Origin: Tricholomella constricta
Lineage: Eukaryota > Basidiomycota > Agaricomycetes > Agaricales > Lyophyllaceae
NCBI GenBank assembly: GCA_013368375.1
Contig: JAACJP010000020.1
Location: forward strand, 496,001-560,000
Reading direction: 5' to 3'
Length of the DNA stretch: 64,000 nucleotides
Shown here: positions 48,017-57,162 of the stretch, piece by piece
Position numbering within the stretch: the stretch's first letter is position 1
How the letters are laid out: each line of letters opens with the position of its first letter
Program-made: the position numbers and the translations under genes
The notes under the pieces: generated by a model
Seen by the model: only the letters and a program-made list of their open reading frames with translations
Told to the model about the DNA's origin: nothing
The model's database searches: none

Positions 48017-48445
48017 TGGGGCGTGCAGGCGCTCAACGGCGGGTCCAGGAGCAGGCGTCTAGCCTGTGTTGGAAGGATTCTGTCCTTCGAACGGCTGATA
48101 GCTCGGTACCATTGTTGGCTGGTATGCTATCGATCCAAACGACAGTGGAGACTGTGCTTGGTTTTGCGGTTGCGTAGTTTGTTGCGCATGTTGTACGCGA
48201 GGTGAATTACTCGTAGCGCTGCGGTTATTGCGACCGCGGCGTCCACGCGTTCCTCCCCCTCTTGAGTTTCCTCAAAAACTCAGTGATTCTTGTCCAGACG
48301 ACATTAGGTGCGATTTCTAGTGATAGTGGTAGTGCACAAGGGGGCAGAGAGAAAATTTTTCGCTCCCCCGATCGGAGCTCCACTCGATCGAAGTGATCAA
48401 GTCCAGCCACGCTGTGGCTGTGTGGCGCACATTGCATGCCACACC

Positions 48446-51400
48446 TCAGTGCAGCTTTGCGAGCTGCGATATACGCTTCACCCCCTGGAGCTCGAGGTAT
48501 CTATCGAGAGCTGCCAGGGATTCGCAGTGCTCACGCGGCTCCCACGTAGTGTCCCCCAGAGACCATCGAACTTGAAATTCAATGGCGCCCGCGGACCACC
48601 TATGTCCCAGAATCTCCTCGACGAACCACTCGTGGTTGTCTGGTGCACCAAAGTCGTAAGGCTCTGGGTGCGCTCGATTCGGGAACAGTGCGTCCTCCGT
48701 AGCGTAATACGGTCTCAGCACGGACACATGAAACTTCGCGTGTAAGCGGCGCTGCTGAAGCGCGGAAGGCAGTTCCAACGTATAATTTGATGTTTCTGGC
48801 TCTGCCTTCAAGACACGATAAGGCCCCACGAACTTGGGGCACAACTTGCGTGCTCTACCCTTTGGAAGATTTAAGTTCTTCGTAGATAGGTAAACTAAAT
48901 CACCAGTGCTAATCTTAGGATCATCACTCCGGCGTTTATTCGCATTCAGCGCTTGGAATACGCGGGCCTCGATAATAGCATCGTGGGCTTCTGCGAGATT
49001 CGAAAGGGCTTGTTCTGCGAACTGGCGAATACCCCGAGGAATCACATTATCACTGCGAATTTCCTTGATCATGGAGGGCATGTATCCACTGTTGAGTTCG
49101 AATGGCGCGTATTTGGTTGTCTCCGATATACTCGCATTAAGTGCAAACTCGGTCATATCTACGCGATCGACCCAGTCTTTCTGGTCGTGGCGCACCACAG
49201 TACGGAATATTTGTCCGATACTGCGGTTTGCACGCTCAGTCTGTCCATCCGTTTGAGGATGAAACGATGTGGACATGAGCAGTTTCAATCCAAGGATCTT
49301 GTGAAGTTCTCGCCACCATTTGGAGGTGAACTTCGAGTCCCTATCGCTCACGATGGAACTAGGAAGACCATGCAGACGAACAATCTCGTGCATGTATATC
49401 CAGGACAATTCCGACGCGGTCATGCGCGTATGTACTGGAATTAAATGCACCATGCTCGTCATGCGGCACATAATAACCCACAGGTAATTATAGCCTTTTG
49501 ATTCAGGGAACGGGCCTATAAAGTCCATTCCAATGGAGTCCCATGGTTTAATGGGCACTGGTAGCGAATGTATTTTGCCAGCAGGTTTTTGATTCAAACC
49601 CTTGGCTCGCTGACATGACTCACAAGTTTGACAGAATTTGCGAACTTCTGCGGTAATGGTGGGCCACCAGTACCAGCGTCGGAGGTATTCCGTGGTACGC
49701 TGGGCTCCAAAGTGTCCAACGGACGTATGTGCTTGTTCTATGAGTTGAGTGATCAATTTACGATCACGAGGAACACATAGAACTTCTACACCGGCTGGAT
49801 TCGTTGTCCAAATTAACGCATCTCGGTGTGTAAAATGCGTGAATTCACCGGGTTTGTCCATTATTACCGTGAACAATTTATCGGTTTTGTAACCTTTCCG
49901 TACTACTTCCAGGAATGAAGCATCGCCATTCCGTGGGTGTGGGTCTGGACGCAGCGCCGTTGCGGGCTGTTGAAACAATGCCTCGCCCAACGTTTGTTCG
50001 CGTTCTGAAGTAGCCCCATCCGGTTGTTGACCGGTCGAGGATTCAGACTGTACGGTAGGTTGCTGAAACTCTTCCAGGATGGCGGCTTCGATTTCTCGAT
50101 CCTCACGCCGTTCCTGGAGGCGGCGACTACGCCTCACTTCCACGTCCTGCATGGCTCGAATTTCAATAACTCGTTTAGCCACTTCTTGCAGTCGTGAAGG
50201 TGGGAGATCCTCTCCGTCTGGATCTATTCGCGCGTCAGCGTGTACATAGTCGTCGACGCTCTGCACCTCATTAGGTGCGTCTCCTTCAAAGTAGCGGGAT
50301 AAGCAATCAGCTACTTTGTTCAGTTCTCCTTTTACATATGTAATGTCAAAGGTGAACCGAGACATATAATCATTCCAGCGTCGTTGACGCGGTGACAGAT
50401 TTACTTGAGTTTTGAAGAACTCTAGCGCTTTATGGTCTGTGATTACATGGATATTGTAACCAACCAATTTATCTTCCCATTTCAATAGGGCTTCTAGAAT
50501 CGCAAGAGTTTCGAGCTCGTGTACAGCATAATTTTGCTGAGCGCTCGTGAACTTCTTCGACATGAACCCAGCGGGCCGACATGTCTGCCAAGTGGGTCCT
50601 TGGCCATACATGGCTCCGATGCCGGTCTTTGAGGCATCACATATAAGCCATATAGGGTCTTTATTCTTAGCGTCTATAGGCTGTATGACTGGTGTCCTAC
50701 AACATATTTGTTTTATCATTTGAAAACACCGATCATGGATCGGTCTCCAATGAAACGAGAACCCGTTTTGCGTCATGGACATGAGGGGTCCCGTATACGC
50801 AGTAATATCAGGTAGGAAGTTACCCAAGTAATTTACTAGTCCGACAAACCGCTGAATATCATTATATGATCGCGGTGTTCGCCATTAGCGTATGCGGCTT
50901 AGTTTATCGACATCAGGGTGTATACCGCGATCGTCGATAATGTGTCCAAGGCAATTAACGCGTTCAGCGTATAATTCGCATTTCTTCCATTTCAGATACA
51001 AAGAAGCAGCTCTGAGTCTCTCGAATACTATTCGTAGGTGTTTCTCATGCTCTTCTATCGATTCTGAAAAGATAAAGATATCATCCAGGTAGACATGCAT
51101 GAATCTACCAATCAAGTCTCGAAAGGTTGACGTCATGAGTCTCTGAAATGTGGCAGGTGCGTTGCAGTCACCTATCTGCATTATATTGCTGACATAGGTG
51201 CTGGCGATAGTCGCAAAGGCTGTTTTATGTACATCCTCTGGTCGTATACGCACTTGCTCATAGGCGTCGGTTAGATCAATTTTTGATCTAATCTTCGCCC
51301 GTGCCACATCTTCCCGAATAATTTCTTGATTGGGTAGTGGTGTCACGTCTTTCACGGTGTTATCGTTTCGTTGACGTGCATCTAGTGCAGTTCGTAGCGA

Positions 51401-52273
51401 ACCATCTTTCTTTGGTATGCACAGTAGTGGGGCTGCTTGGCTGACAGACCGTGGCTCCCACCACTTAGCATCCACATAGCGGTTTATCTTCGCGTGGAAT
51501 TCTTCTCTCAGCGAATTTGGGCACCGCGGTAAGTGATAGTGATACCGTGCATTCTCATCGATTAAATGAATCTCATGGTTAACTTCCCTCCACGGTGGTA
51601 ACGTGTTAGGAGTTCCATTCACCATATCTTGGAATTCATCATGCCATTGCTGACGTAGGCGGGGATAATCTTCAGTAGTGAGTTTACTTTTGATTTTTGT
51701 ATTCCCATCCTTTCGTCGCTTCCCTTCCGTGGTTGGTTTCTCATACCTATCGCGGAGGGCTTGTATCCGTTCTTCCGTCTCATCTGGTACTTCCAGTTGT
51801 ACTTGTCGTGACTGTGGCGTACTTCCTGTAGTACTACCAGCTATTGTCCCGACATATACTGACGGTTCGGATATCTCGTCTGGGCGCGCATTGCGATATA
51901 TCTCGCCTTGAGGCGCTTGGACTCGCGTATATGCACGCATGGACGCAATTACCTTGTTCCATTCAAATGGCATTCGAGGATCGTACGCCCAATTGACGTG
52001 CAGATGTGGTACAGGTCGATCCCAAAATGTTCGCTTGGGTTTCTCCTGCGCCACTTGTGGCGACACTTGTGGTTCCGGTAATTTTACCTTCTCCTCAGTG
52101 CTATCCAAATTATCGATTTGCGAAGATTTGGGTTCTTTGTGCTGCATTTTGTGTGTTTTGTCTTCCTTTTCATACTCGGTTGACCCTTTCTCCCCCTGAA
52201 GAGTATCTATATACTCTTTCTCACTCATCAGTAGACATGGCGCGTCCGATGGAAGACTATGCATTTTGTGCAC
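48446..52273 (-). pseudogene. pol: Element C pol: reverse transcriptase, RNase H, integrase, chromodomain; one stop codon
   Basis: Reverse transcriptase has LLCIPKKDGSLRTALDARQR and the catalytic HVYLDDIFIFSES near 51090. A TAA at 50887-50885 (expected Glu before WRTPRSYNDIQRFVGL) interrupts it; the frame then continues to RNase H (WLICDASKTGIGAMYGQG, VITDHKALEFFKTQ), the integrase zinc part (CQTCESCQRAKG), the catalytic region (IGMDFIGPFPESKGYN, IVSDRDSKFTSKWW, TDGQTERANRSIGQ) and a C-terminal chromodomain (HEWFVEEILGHRWSAGAIEF, VRWSLGDTTWEP). The gag frame upstream is the same frame, divided only by TGA at 52315-52313. A single G-to-T change explains the internal stop. Confidence 0.92.
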
Positions 52274-52312
52274 CTCTTCCTCAGGAACGTCTTCTACTGT
52301 GACTCGTGGGAG

Positions 52313-53704
52313 TCAATCCCGGGGTTTATCTGTGGTACGATAGCGGCGCAGCCGTCCATCAGTATCCCGGAGGTCTACCTTCGTGGCTTCGGTTGATACA
52401 CCGTTGACCACAACTGTATTCGTCGCGAAATCAAGGATAACTCCATGCTTTCGCATAAACGGTGTACTGATAATCATATCATATCGGTCAAAGTTTGCTA
52501 TATCGACATACAGCATTTCTTCAGATCCGTGTGTTTTAACTAACGCATCAGACCCAAAGTTCACTGTCGAGCGACTTCCAATCGTTCCCAATTGCAGCGT
52601 TATTGGTGCATCCAACGGATACACGCGCAGTCCCGCTACCTGGGAGAACGCCGGGGTTATGCCCGTAGTTGTACTACCCGAGTCCCATAGCGTCCATGCG
52701 TCGTGTCCGCCTACATTGACATATGTGGCCAAACACTCCTTGTCGTCGCGCTTATGCACTGGGCGAGCCTTAGCTACTTTCGATGCGCGAAGATGTACTT
52801 TGCGCATCTTTACCTGGCGAGTTTCATCCAACGGTAATTCCGTTATCGCCCTCAGGACTTCAGTCTCGCTGTCTCGGGAGTAGTAGTCATTATCATAGCC
52901 ATCGACCTCAATGAGTTCATCGCTGTCGCTGTCTACCGACGACTCAGGTGGATTATCCGCTTCATTAGCAGGGGTATGTCCACACTTGTCATCAGCCTCA
53001 TTCTCCTGATCCATGTCCGAATCATCGTCCTCTTCATCAACTGCGGTCCGAGCTGCTCGTATCTGAGCACGCACGGGGTACGGTTTCTGTTTACATTCTC
53101 TCGAGTAATGACCTTTCTTTCCGCATTTGTAGCAGATGACATCTGCCGCTGGTGACGGATTCGGTGTCGGAGATGAATGCAGTTGGGGGCGTTCCAACTG
53201 TCTATTGGGTGGCGCACCCGAGTTCGGGTCGGGGCGTGCTTGCACTCCCACCTTTCCTCCCCGTCCACGCAGTGGCGTAGCCACCACTCTCGCGTGTAGT
53301 CCTCCTGCTAAGGCGGACTTGCGAATGAAAGTGGTACCGATTCGCCCACCTCCGCGGGGCCTCGAAGATGTTACTTCGGGATTGCGGCGCGAACGACGGC
53401 GTGAGTTCCGAGCAAGGTAGTGCGCAGCTGTCTTAGAGGCAGACTCATATGCCTTCACCTCGGAGACAAACTCATCGACTGTATTTATCTCAGGTGACAA
53501 TCCACCTTCCTTAATTAGGGCGACGAGCATATCTTTGGGTATACCTTCCAGGAAGGTATCACGCACGGTGTATTCGTCTGGGAACACAGCCATATTTTGT
53601 GCGTGGTCCATGAGCTCGTCATAAAACCCTTGAACTCCGATGCTCTCATTATAAGTAGCATCGTAGAAGTCCTCTCGTGCATCCTGCATTATTGAGCAGG
53701 GCAC
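52313..53704 (-). pseudogene. gag: Element C gag plus protease, 5' truncated
   Basis: The frame begins inside a capsid domain (YDELMDHAQNMAVFPDEYTV) with the N-terminal part missing at the LINE junction. It has a CCHC zinc knuckle (CYKCGKKGHYSREC) near 53120, an acidic linker, and an aspartic protease with active-site triad WDSGST near 52685, ILDFATN and flap-like strands. The stop TGA is at 52315-52313, and the same frame continues 40 nt later into pol. Confidence 0.85.
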
Positions 53705-54317
53705 GACCAGCGCAACACATCGCCTACCCGCCTACATCTGAAGACTCGACGGCGACCTACCCACCAGCATATCGGCGTTGAAACAAATACACAACGCATA
53801 CCTCAAGAAGAAGTGGCACGAACGCTGGGAGAAGTCGCCCTGCCACGCAAAGTACACACACCTCAAAGAAACCTTCCCGTTCACGGGTTTTCGACGAGTG
53901 GCAAAGGGACTAACGAGACGACAACACAGTCTTCTCATACAGCTGCAAACAGGGCACGCCCCACTCAACAAACACCTTCACCGCCTCCAAGCGATCGACA
54001 CCCCAAAATGCGAACAGTGCGAGGACGACGTCGAAGAAACGCTACGACACTACTTGTATCAATGCTCCAAGTACAACGACGAGAGACAAGACCTTTGCGC
54101 AGCACTCGGTCAGGAAGCCCACTCGGCGGACGTAATCTACGGCACCCGAAAGGGCGCGAAGTACTTGCTGCAGTATGTCGCAGACACAGGGCGTTTTAAA
54201 GCCACATTCGGTGATGTTTCCCCTTATAACTATAAGCATGAAGATGAAGATGACGCCTCACAGCCAGACATCGATCACGATTACGACTGGGACGGCGCCG
54301 ACGACTTCGGCACATGA
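53705..54317 (+). pseudogene. LINE ORF2 C-terminal remnant
   Basis: The frame from about 53750 to the stop at 54315-54317 carries the C-terminal part typical of Tad/I-type LINE polymerases: KKKWHERWEKS, LLIQLQTGHAPLNKHLHRL, CEQCEDDVEETLRHYLYQC (a CCHC motif) and an acidic end. The endonuclease, reverse transcriptase and most of any RNase H domain are missing. The left end abuts element C, with a stop near 53743 in this frame. Confidence 0.78.
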
Positions 54318-54795
54318 ACAACTACACTCTACCTTCGCTCATCACAGAGGAGGCTCAAAAGGCAGGGAAAGGGGAAGGAAGGAGTCCCGAGATGGGGGCC
54401 ACTTGGCCTGCCAGGGAAAATTACTTACTAACTTCTCTCCTGCAGTTACCGTTTCCAGCGGTCCGCCTACTGGTGCAAAACCCCCTCAGGGGCCGAGCAC
54501 ATTGTTGCCGAACAAAACCACAGACAAAAGAACGTAGGACCGGAACAGGTACACCTCACAAGTCAGGGCGAGGTGTCTAAAACGGGGCCTTATGTGGGTC
54601 CCGGACCTTTGGGGGGCGACGAGCATGGCCTGTCAAAGCGTGCATTCACTAGCTCAGCAGGTGCAGGAATAAAGGTGGCGAGGGGGCCCCGATTTATTAT
54701 TTTGTATCTAGGATAGTAAGGACCGACATAGGTTTCGCCCAGCGGTCAATAAACAGGTATTTAAAAAAAAATAAAAAAATAAAAAAAAAAAAAGG
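54318..54795 (+). other. LINE 3' untranslated region with A-rich tail
   Basis: After the ORF2 stop, about 440 bp without coding sequence lead to an A-rich tract at about 54762-54795 (A runs broken by single T). This is the expected 3' end of a LINE copied from a polyadenylated RNA. Confidence 0.72.
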
Positions 54796-55598
54796 TGTCT
54801 CCTTTGTCCTCGGAACTGAAGGATGACCTGTTTATGCTGCTTTTCTGAACAGGTTAGGCACTTGATTTCTGTCTCGCTGCCTGAAACCCATTCAAAATCT
54901 GTTGATCTGGTAAGTTCAACATGCTCGTCAAAAACACAGGTCAAAGCTAACCGTTTTTGAGATTGTCACGGCTTCGTACAGGTGCCATGAGCAAGGTCCT
55001 TTTCCTTGGAATTCAGGTAGCAGAATGGTGGAAATTGTGACCAGTCTGCGCCACTGCACGTGAGCGTGATCATTGCCTGAAATTCAACATTCATGTTCCA
55101 TTCAACGTTCAACTTTCTGCTGCGTCGTTTCTGTTTTTTTTTTTTCTATCTGATTTCTACTTCAGAATTCTTTCTCATGCACTCGCTTGCAGATATTCCA
55201 CTTCCCGAGTCACCTCGAACTCTTCCCTACCAGCCACGTCGCAGCTCGCTCTCGCCGGGTGGAAATTCTTCAAGTCCCACATCCTGTTAGGGGAACACCC
55301 GTTCACGCCCTCCGACGCTCACCAACTGTTCCCCAACACGTGCGCTCGCTCCTGACCGATCGCGATCCCGACCCCGACGCTCTGACCCAAGCGTCGGTGT
55401 ACATATTTACCTTACTCACTTCCTGTCATTCCCCTCGTTTCCCTGTTCATATTCCCGATCACCTGACATCCCGACGACGGTTACCATCAGCCAGCATCCG
55501 GAACCCGCTCATCATTATCACCTGTCATGGTTATCACATGTCGTTATTATCACATGTACAGTACACTATGGAGAGCCTGCCCTCATGTATCACACTTG

Positions 55599-55604
55599 TA
55601 TATA
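55599..55604 (+). promoter_or_regulatory. TATA box of element B
   Basis: TATATA lies 32 bp before the TTTACAC word that is complementary, in part, to the primer site. In Tf1-type elements the RNA starts at that word, so spacing fits a TATA-directed start. The box is kept in element A and in the decayed LTR. Confidence 0.65.
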
Positions 55605-55622
55605 GCCGGCCCCCTGGCATCT

Positions 55623-55655
55623 GGGAATCCTTTACACTATTCTCTTTGGATTCCC
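55623..55655 (+). promoter_or_regulatory. Leader hairpin with the self-primer in its loop
   Basis: GGGAATCC (55623-55630) and GGATTCCC (55648-55655) form a perfect 8-bp stem around a 17-nt loop that contains ACACTATTCT, the primer-site complement. Element A has the same stem and loop apart from one loop base. Confidence 0.6.
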
Positions 55656-55760
55656 CTTTGCCAGGTAAGCCTTATTTACCTCGTTACAGTACATCAATAT
55701 AACTTTGGATTCCCCTTTGCCAGTACGACTAGGCTCTGCTCTAAAGGTCGCCCTAACAGC

Positions 55761-55770
55761 AGAATAGTGT
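55761..55770 (+). other. Primer-binding site of element B (self-priming type)
   Basis: AGAATAGTGT, two bases after the LTR, is the exact reverse complement of ACACTATTCT at 55634-55643 in the LTR. Confidence 0.68.
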
Positions 55771-55884
55771 CTCTTAGAAACCCGACGAAGCCGACCGACC
55801 AGCTTCCGCGCTGAAACACGCGTCTGCTACACGCGACCGTCCAACGCGCGCTCGCTCTGATCGCCCGCCCAGTCCCGTTTCGAG

Positions 55885-57129
55885 ATGTCCGAATTTGGTG
55901 ACATGCCGCTCGAACGACCGTTCTCTCCCTTCCTCACGACGGAGGAGCGGTTGGCGAATATGGAAGCCACGATTTCGGCTCTCTCCGCCTCCAACACATC
56001 CAACTCGGCCTCTATGGACCGCCTCTCCGCTCTTTTCGAAAAACTCATGTCGGGGACACCCCCCAATCCCACCCCCGCTGCTCCCGAAGCAGACACGACC
56101 CCTCCGCCGTCTGAGACGATCCCTCCGTCGCCTGCGACGACGCCTCTGCTGCCAGGCGCTCCGCAATCAGGATCGCACCACCTCCGACCGTCGCCCCCTC
56201 CCATTTACGACGGCGCCCGGTCAGGCGGTCGCGCGTTCTGGAACGCCTGCAACCTCTACTTCTCCTTGTGCGGGGGAAGTTTCGCCGACGACCACGCCCG
56301 AATCGTATGGGTGCTGTCGTACATGCAGCACGGACGAGCCGCCGACTTTGTCAGTCGGGTGTTCCAGTTCGGAACCGCCAAGGACGTCTTTCCCGCCTGG
56401 AAGGACTTCGAAGACACCTTCCGCGGCGAGTTCTTCCTCTTCGACGAAGTCGCTGACGCCGCGCTCATCTTGGAGTCGACGGCGTACTTCCAGAACGGAC
56501 GGTCGATCGACGAGTACATCGACTCGTTCCGATCCCTGTGGGTCAAGGCAGGCTACCCCGATGGGCGCCACCTGGTCCTCAAATTCCGTCGGGGCATGGA
56601 CCCAAAGCTTTCGAGGCGACTTGGAAGCATCACCACGGGTCGCCCGCACAACGAGAAGATTGAGGAGTGGCTGAGGATCGCCCGTTCTCAAGACTTCATC
56701 ATGAGGTCGGAGGACGACTTCCACCGTCGGATGGTCCCGACAAAGGCGCCGGACGGCCGCCCAACCACCGCCGTAGCCGCACGATGGGCGTTCGCTACTG
56801 CCCCCACTCCCATTCCCACTCCCGCTTCTGCCCCTCCCGCCCCTCGCGCTCCCATCGCACCAGCCCCTAGGCCGCTCCCCCAGGGCGTCCCGATGGATGT
56901 CGATCGGATGCGCGACCGGGTCGCACCTGCCGACGACCACTGCTTCCGGTGCAAGAAGAAGGGTCACTACTCGCGTGACTGTCCCTTGCGCTGGGACGTG
57001 CGCCACATGCTCGACGACGAGCTGGAGGCGCTCATCATGGAGCGTCTAGCCCGCAAAGATGCAGTTCCCGCCGACCAGACTCCATCGTCGGCCGACGCGG
57101 GCACCTCCGACGCTGAGGAGGGTTTTTAA
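55885..57129 (+). CDS. gag: Element B gag
   Basis: A 414-codon intact frame. Residues 1-110 hold a heptad-like helix (EERLANMEATISALSASN) and a Pro/Thr-rich linker. A capsid domain follows (YDGARSGGRAFWNACNLYFS, DDHARIVWVLSYMQHGRAAD, EFFLFDEVADAALILESTAY, LKFRRGMDPKLSRRLGSITT), of the retrotransposon gag type. After a Pro/Ala-rich stretch there is one CCHC zinc knuckle (CFRCKKKGHYSRDC) near residue 355. The gag ends GGT TTT TAA, which forms part of a -1 slippery site. It is the structural protein of the intracellular particle. It starts 127 nt after the 5' LTR. Confidence 0.95.
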   Translation: MSEFGDMPLERPFSPFLTTEERLANMEATISALSASNTSNSASMDRLSALFEKLMSGTPPNPTPAAPEADTTPPPSETIPPSPATTPLLPGAPQSGSHHLRPSPPPIYDGARSGGRAFWNACNLYFSLCGGSFADDHARIVWVLSYMQHGRAADFVSRVFQFGTAKDVFPAWKDFEDTFRGEFFLFDEVADAALILESTAYFQNGRSIDEYIDSFRSLWVKAGYPDGRHLVLKFRRGMDPKLSRRLGSITTGRPHNEKIEEWLRIARSQDFIMRSEDDFHRRMVPTKAPDGRPTTAVAARWAFATAPTPIPTPASAPPAPRAPIAPAPRPLPQGVPMDVDRMRDRVAPADDHCFRCKKKGHYSRDCPLRWDVRHMLDDELEALIMERLARKDAVPADQTPSSADAGTSDAEEGF

Positions 57130-57162
57130 TCGCACAACGGGTGGAACGTACGCCCCCGTTGT
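57120..57162 (+). promoter_or_regulatory. Programmed -1 frameshift cassette between gag and pol
   Basis: The heptamer G GGT TTT (57120-57126) fits the X XXY YYZ rule in the gag frame and lies just before the TAA. A 7-nt spacer (57127-57133) is followed by an 8-bp perfect hairpin, ACAACGGG (57134-57141) with CCCGTTGT (57155-57162), loop 13 nt. Pol is open in the -1 frame straight from this site. Confidence 0.8.

Larger units (their letters stand above)
45268..53704 (-). mobile_element. Gypsy element C inserted in the LINE; 5' end deleted
   Basis: On the minus strand the order is gag, pol, an extra ORF, polypurine tract and 3' LTR. No second LTR, primer site or start of gag is present: at 53704/53705 the gag frame is joined directly to LINE ORF2 sequence. 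The target duplication therefore cannot be checked. The pol is of a different lineage from A and B but also has a chromodomain. Confidence 0.85.
55285..55758 (+). repeat. Element B 5' LTR
   Basis: It begins TGTTAGGGG and ends CCCTAACA. Inside are a TATATA box (55599-55604), a hairpin around the predicted RNA start, and two copies of a 20-nt word (TTTGGATTCCCCTTTGCCAG), the first followed by GTAAGC. Confidence 0.96.

Noticed and set aside
48446..53704. Element C as a third copy of the A/B family
   Set aside because: LTR, gag, reverse transcriptase and integrase sequences differ throughout; only the domain order and a chromodomain are shared.
54762..54795. A-rich tract as a possible origin or promoter element
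   Set aside because: Its place directly 3' of LINE ORF2 explains it better as the LINE tail.
56221..57006. 261-codon minus-strand frame across element B gag
   Set aside because: Shadow of gag, which has the capsid and zinc-knuckle motifs on the plus strand.
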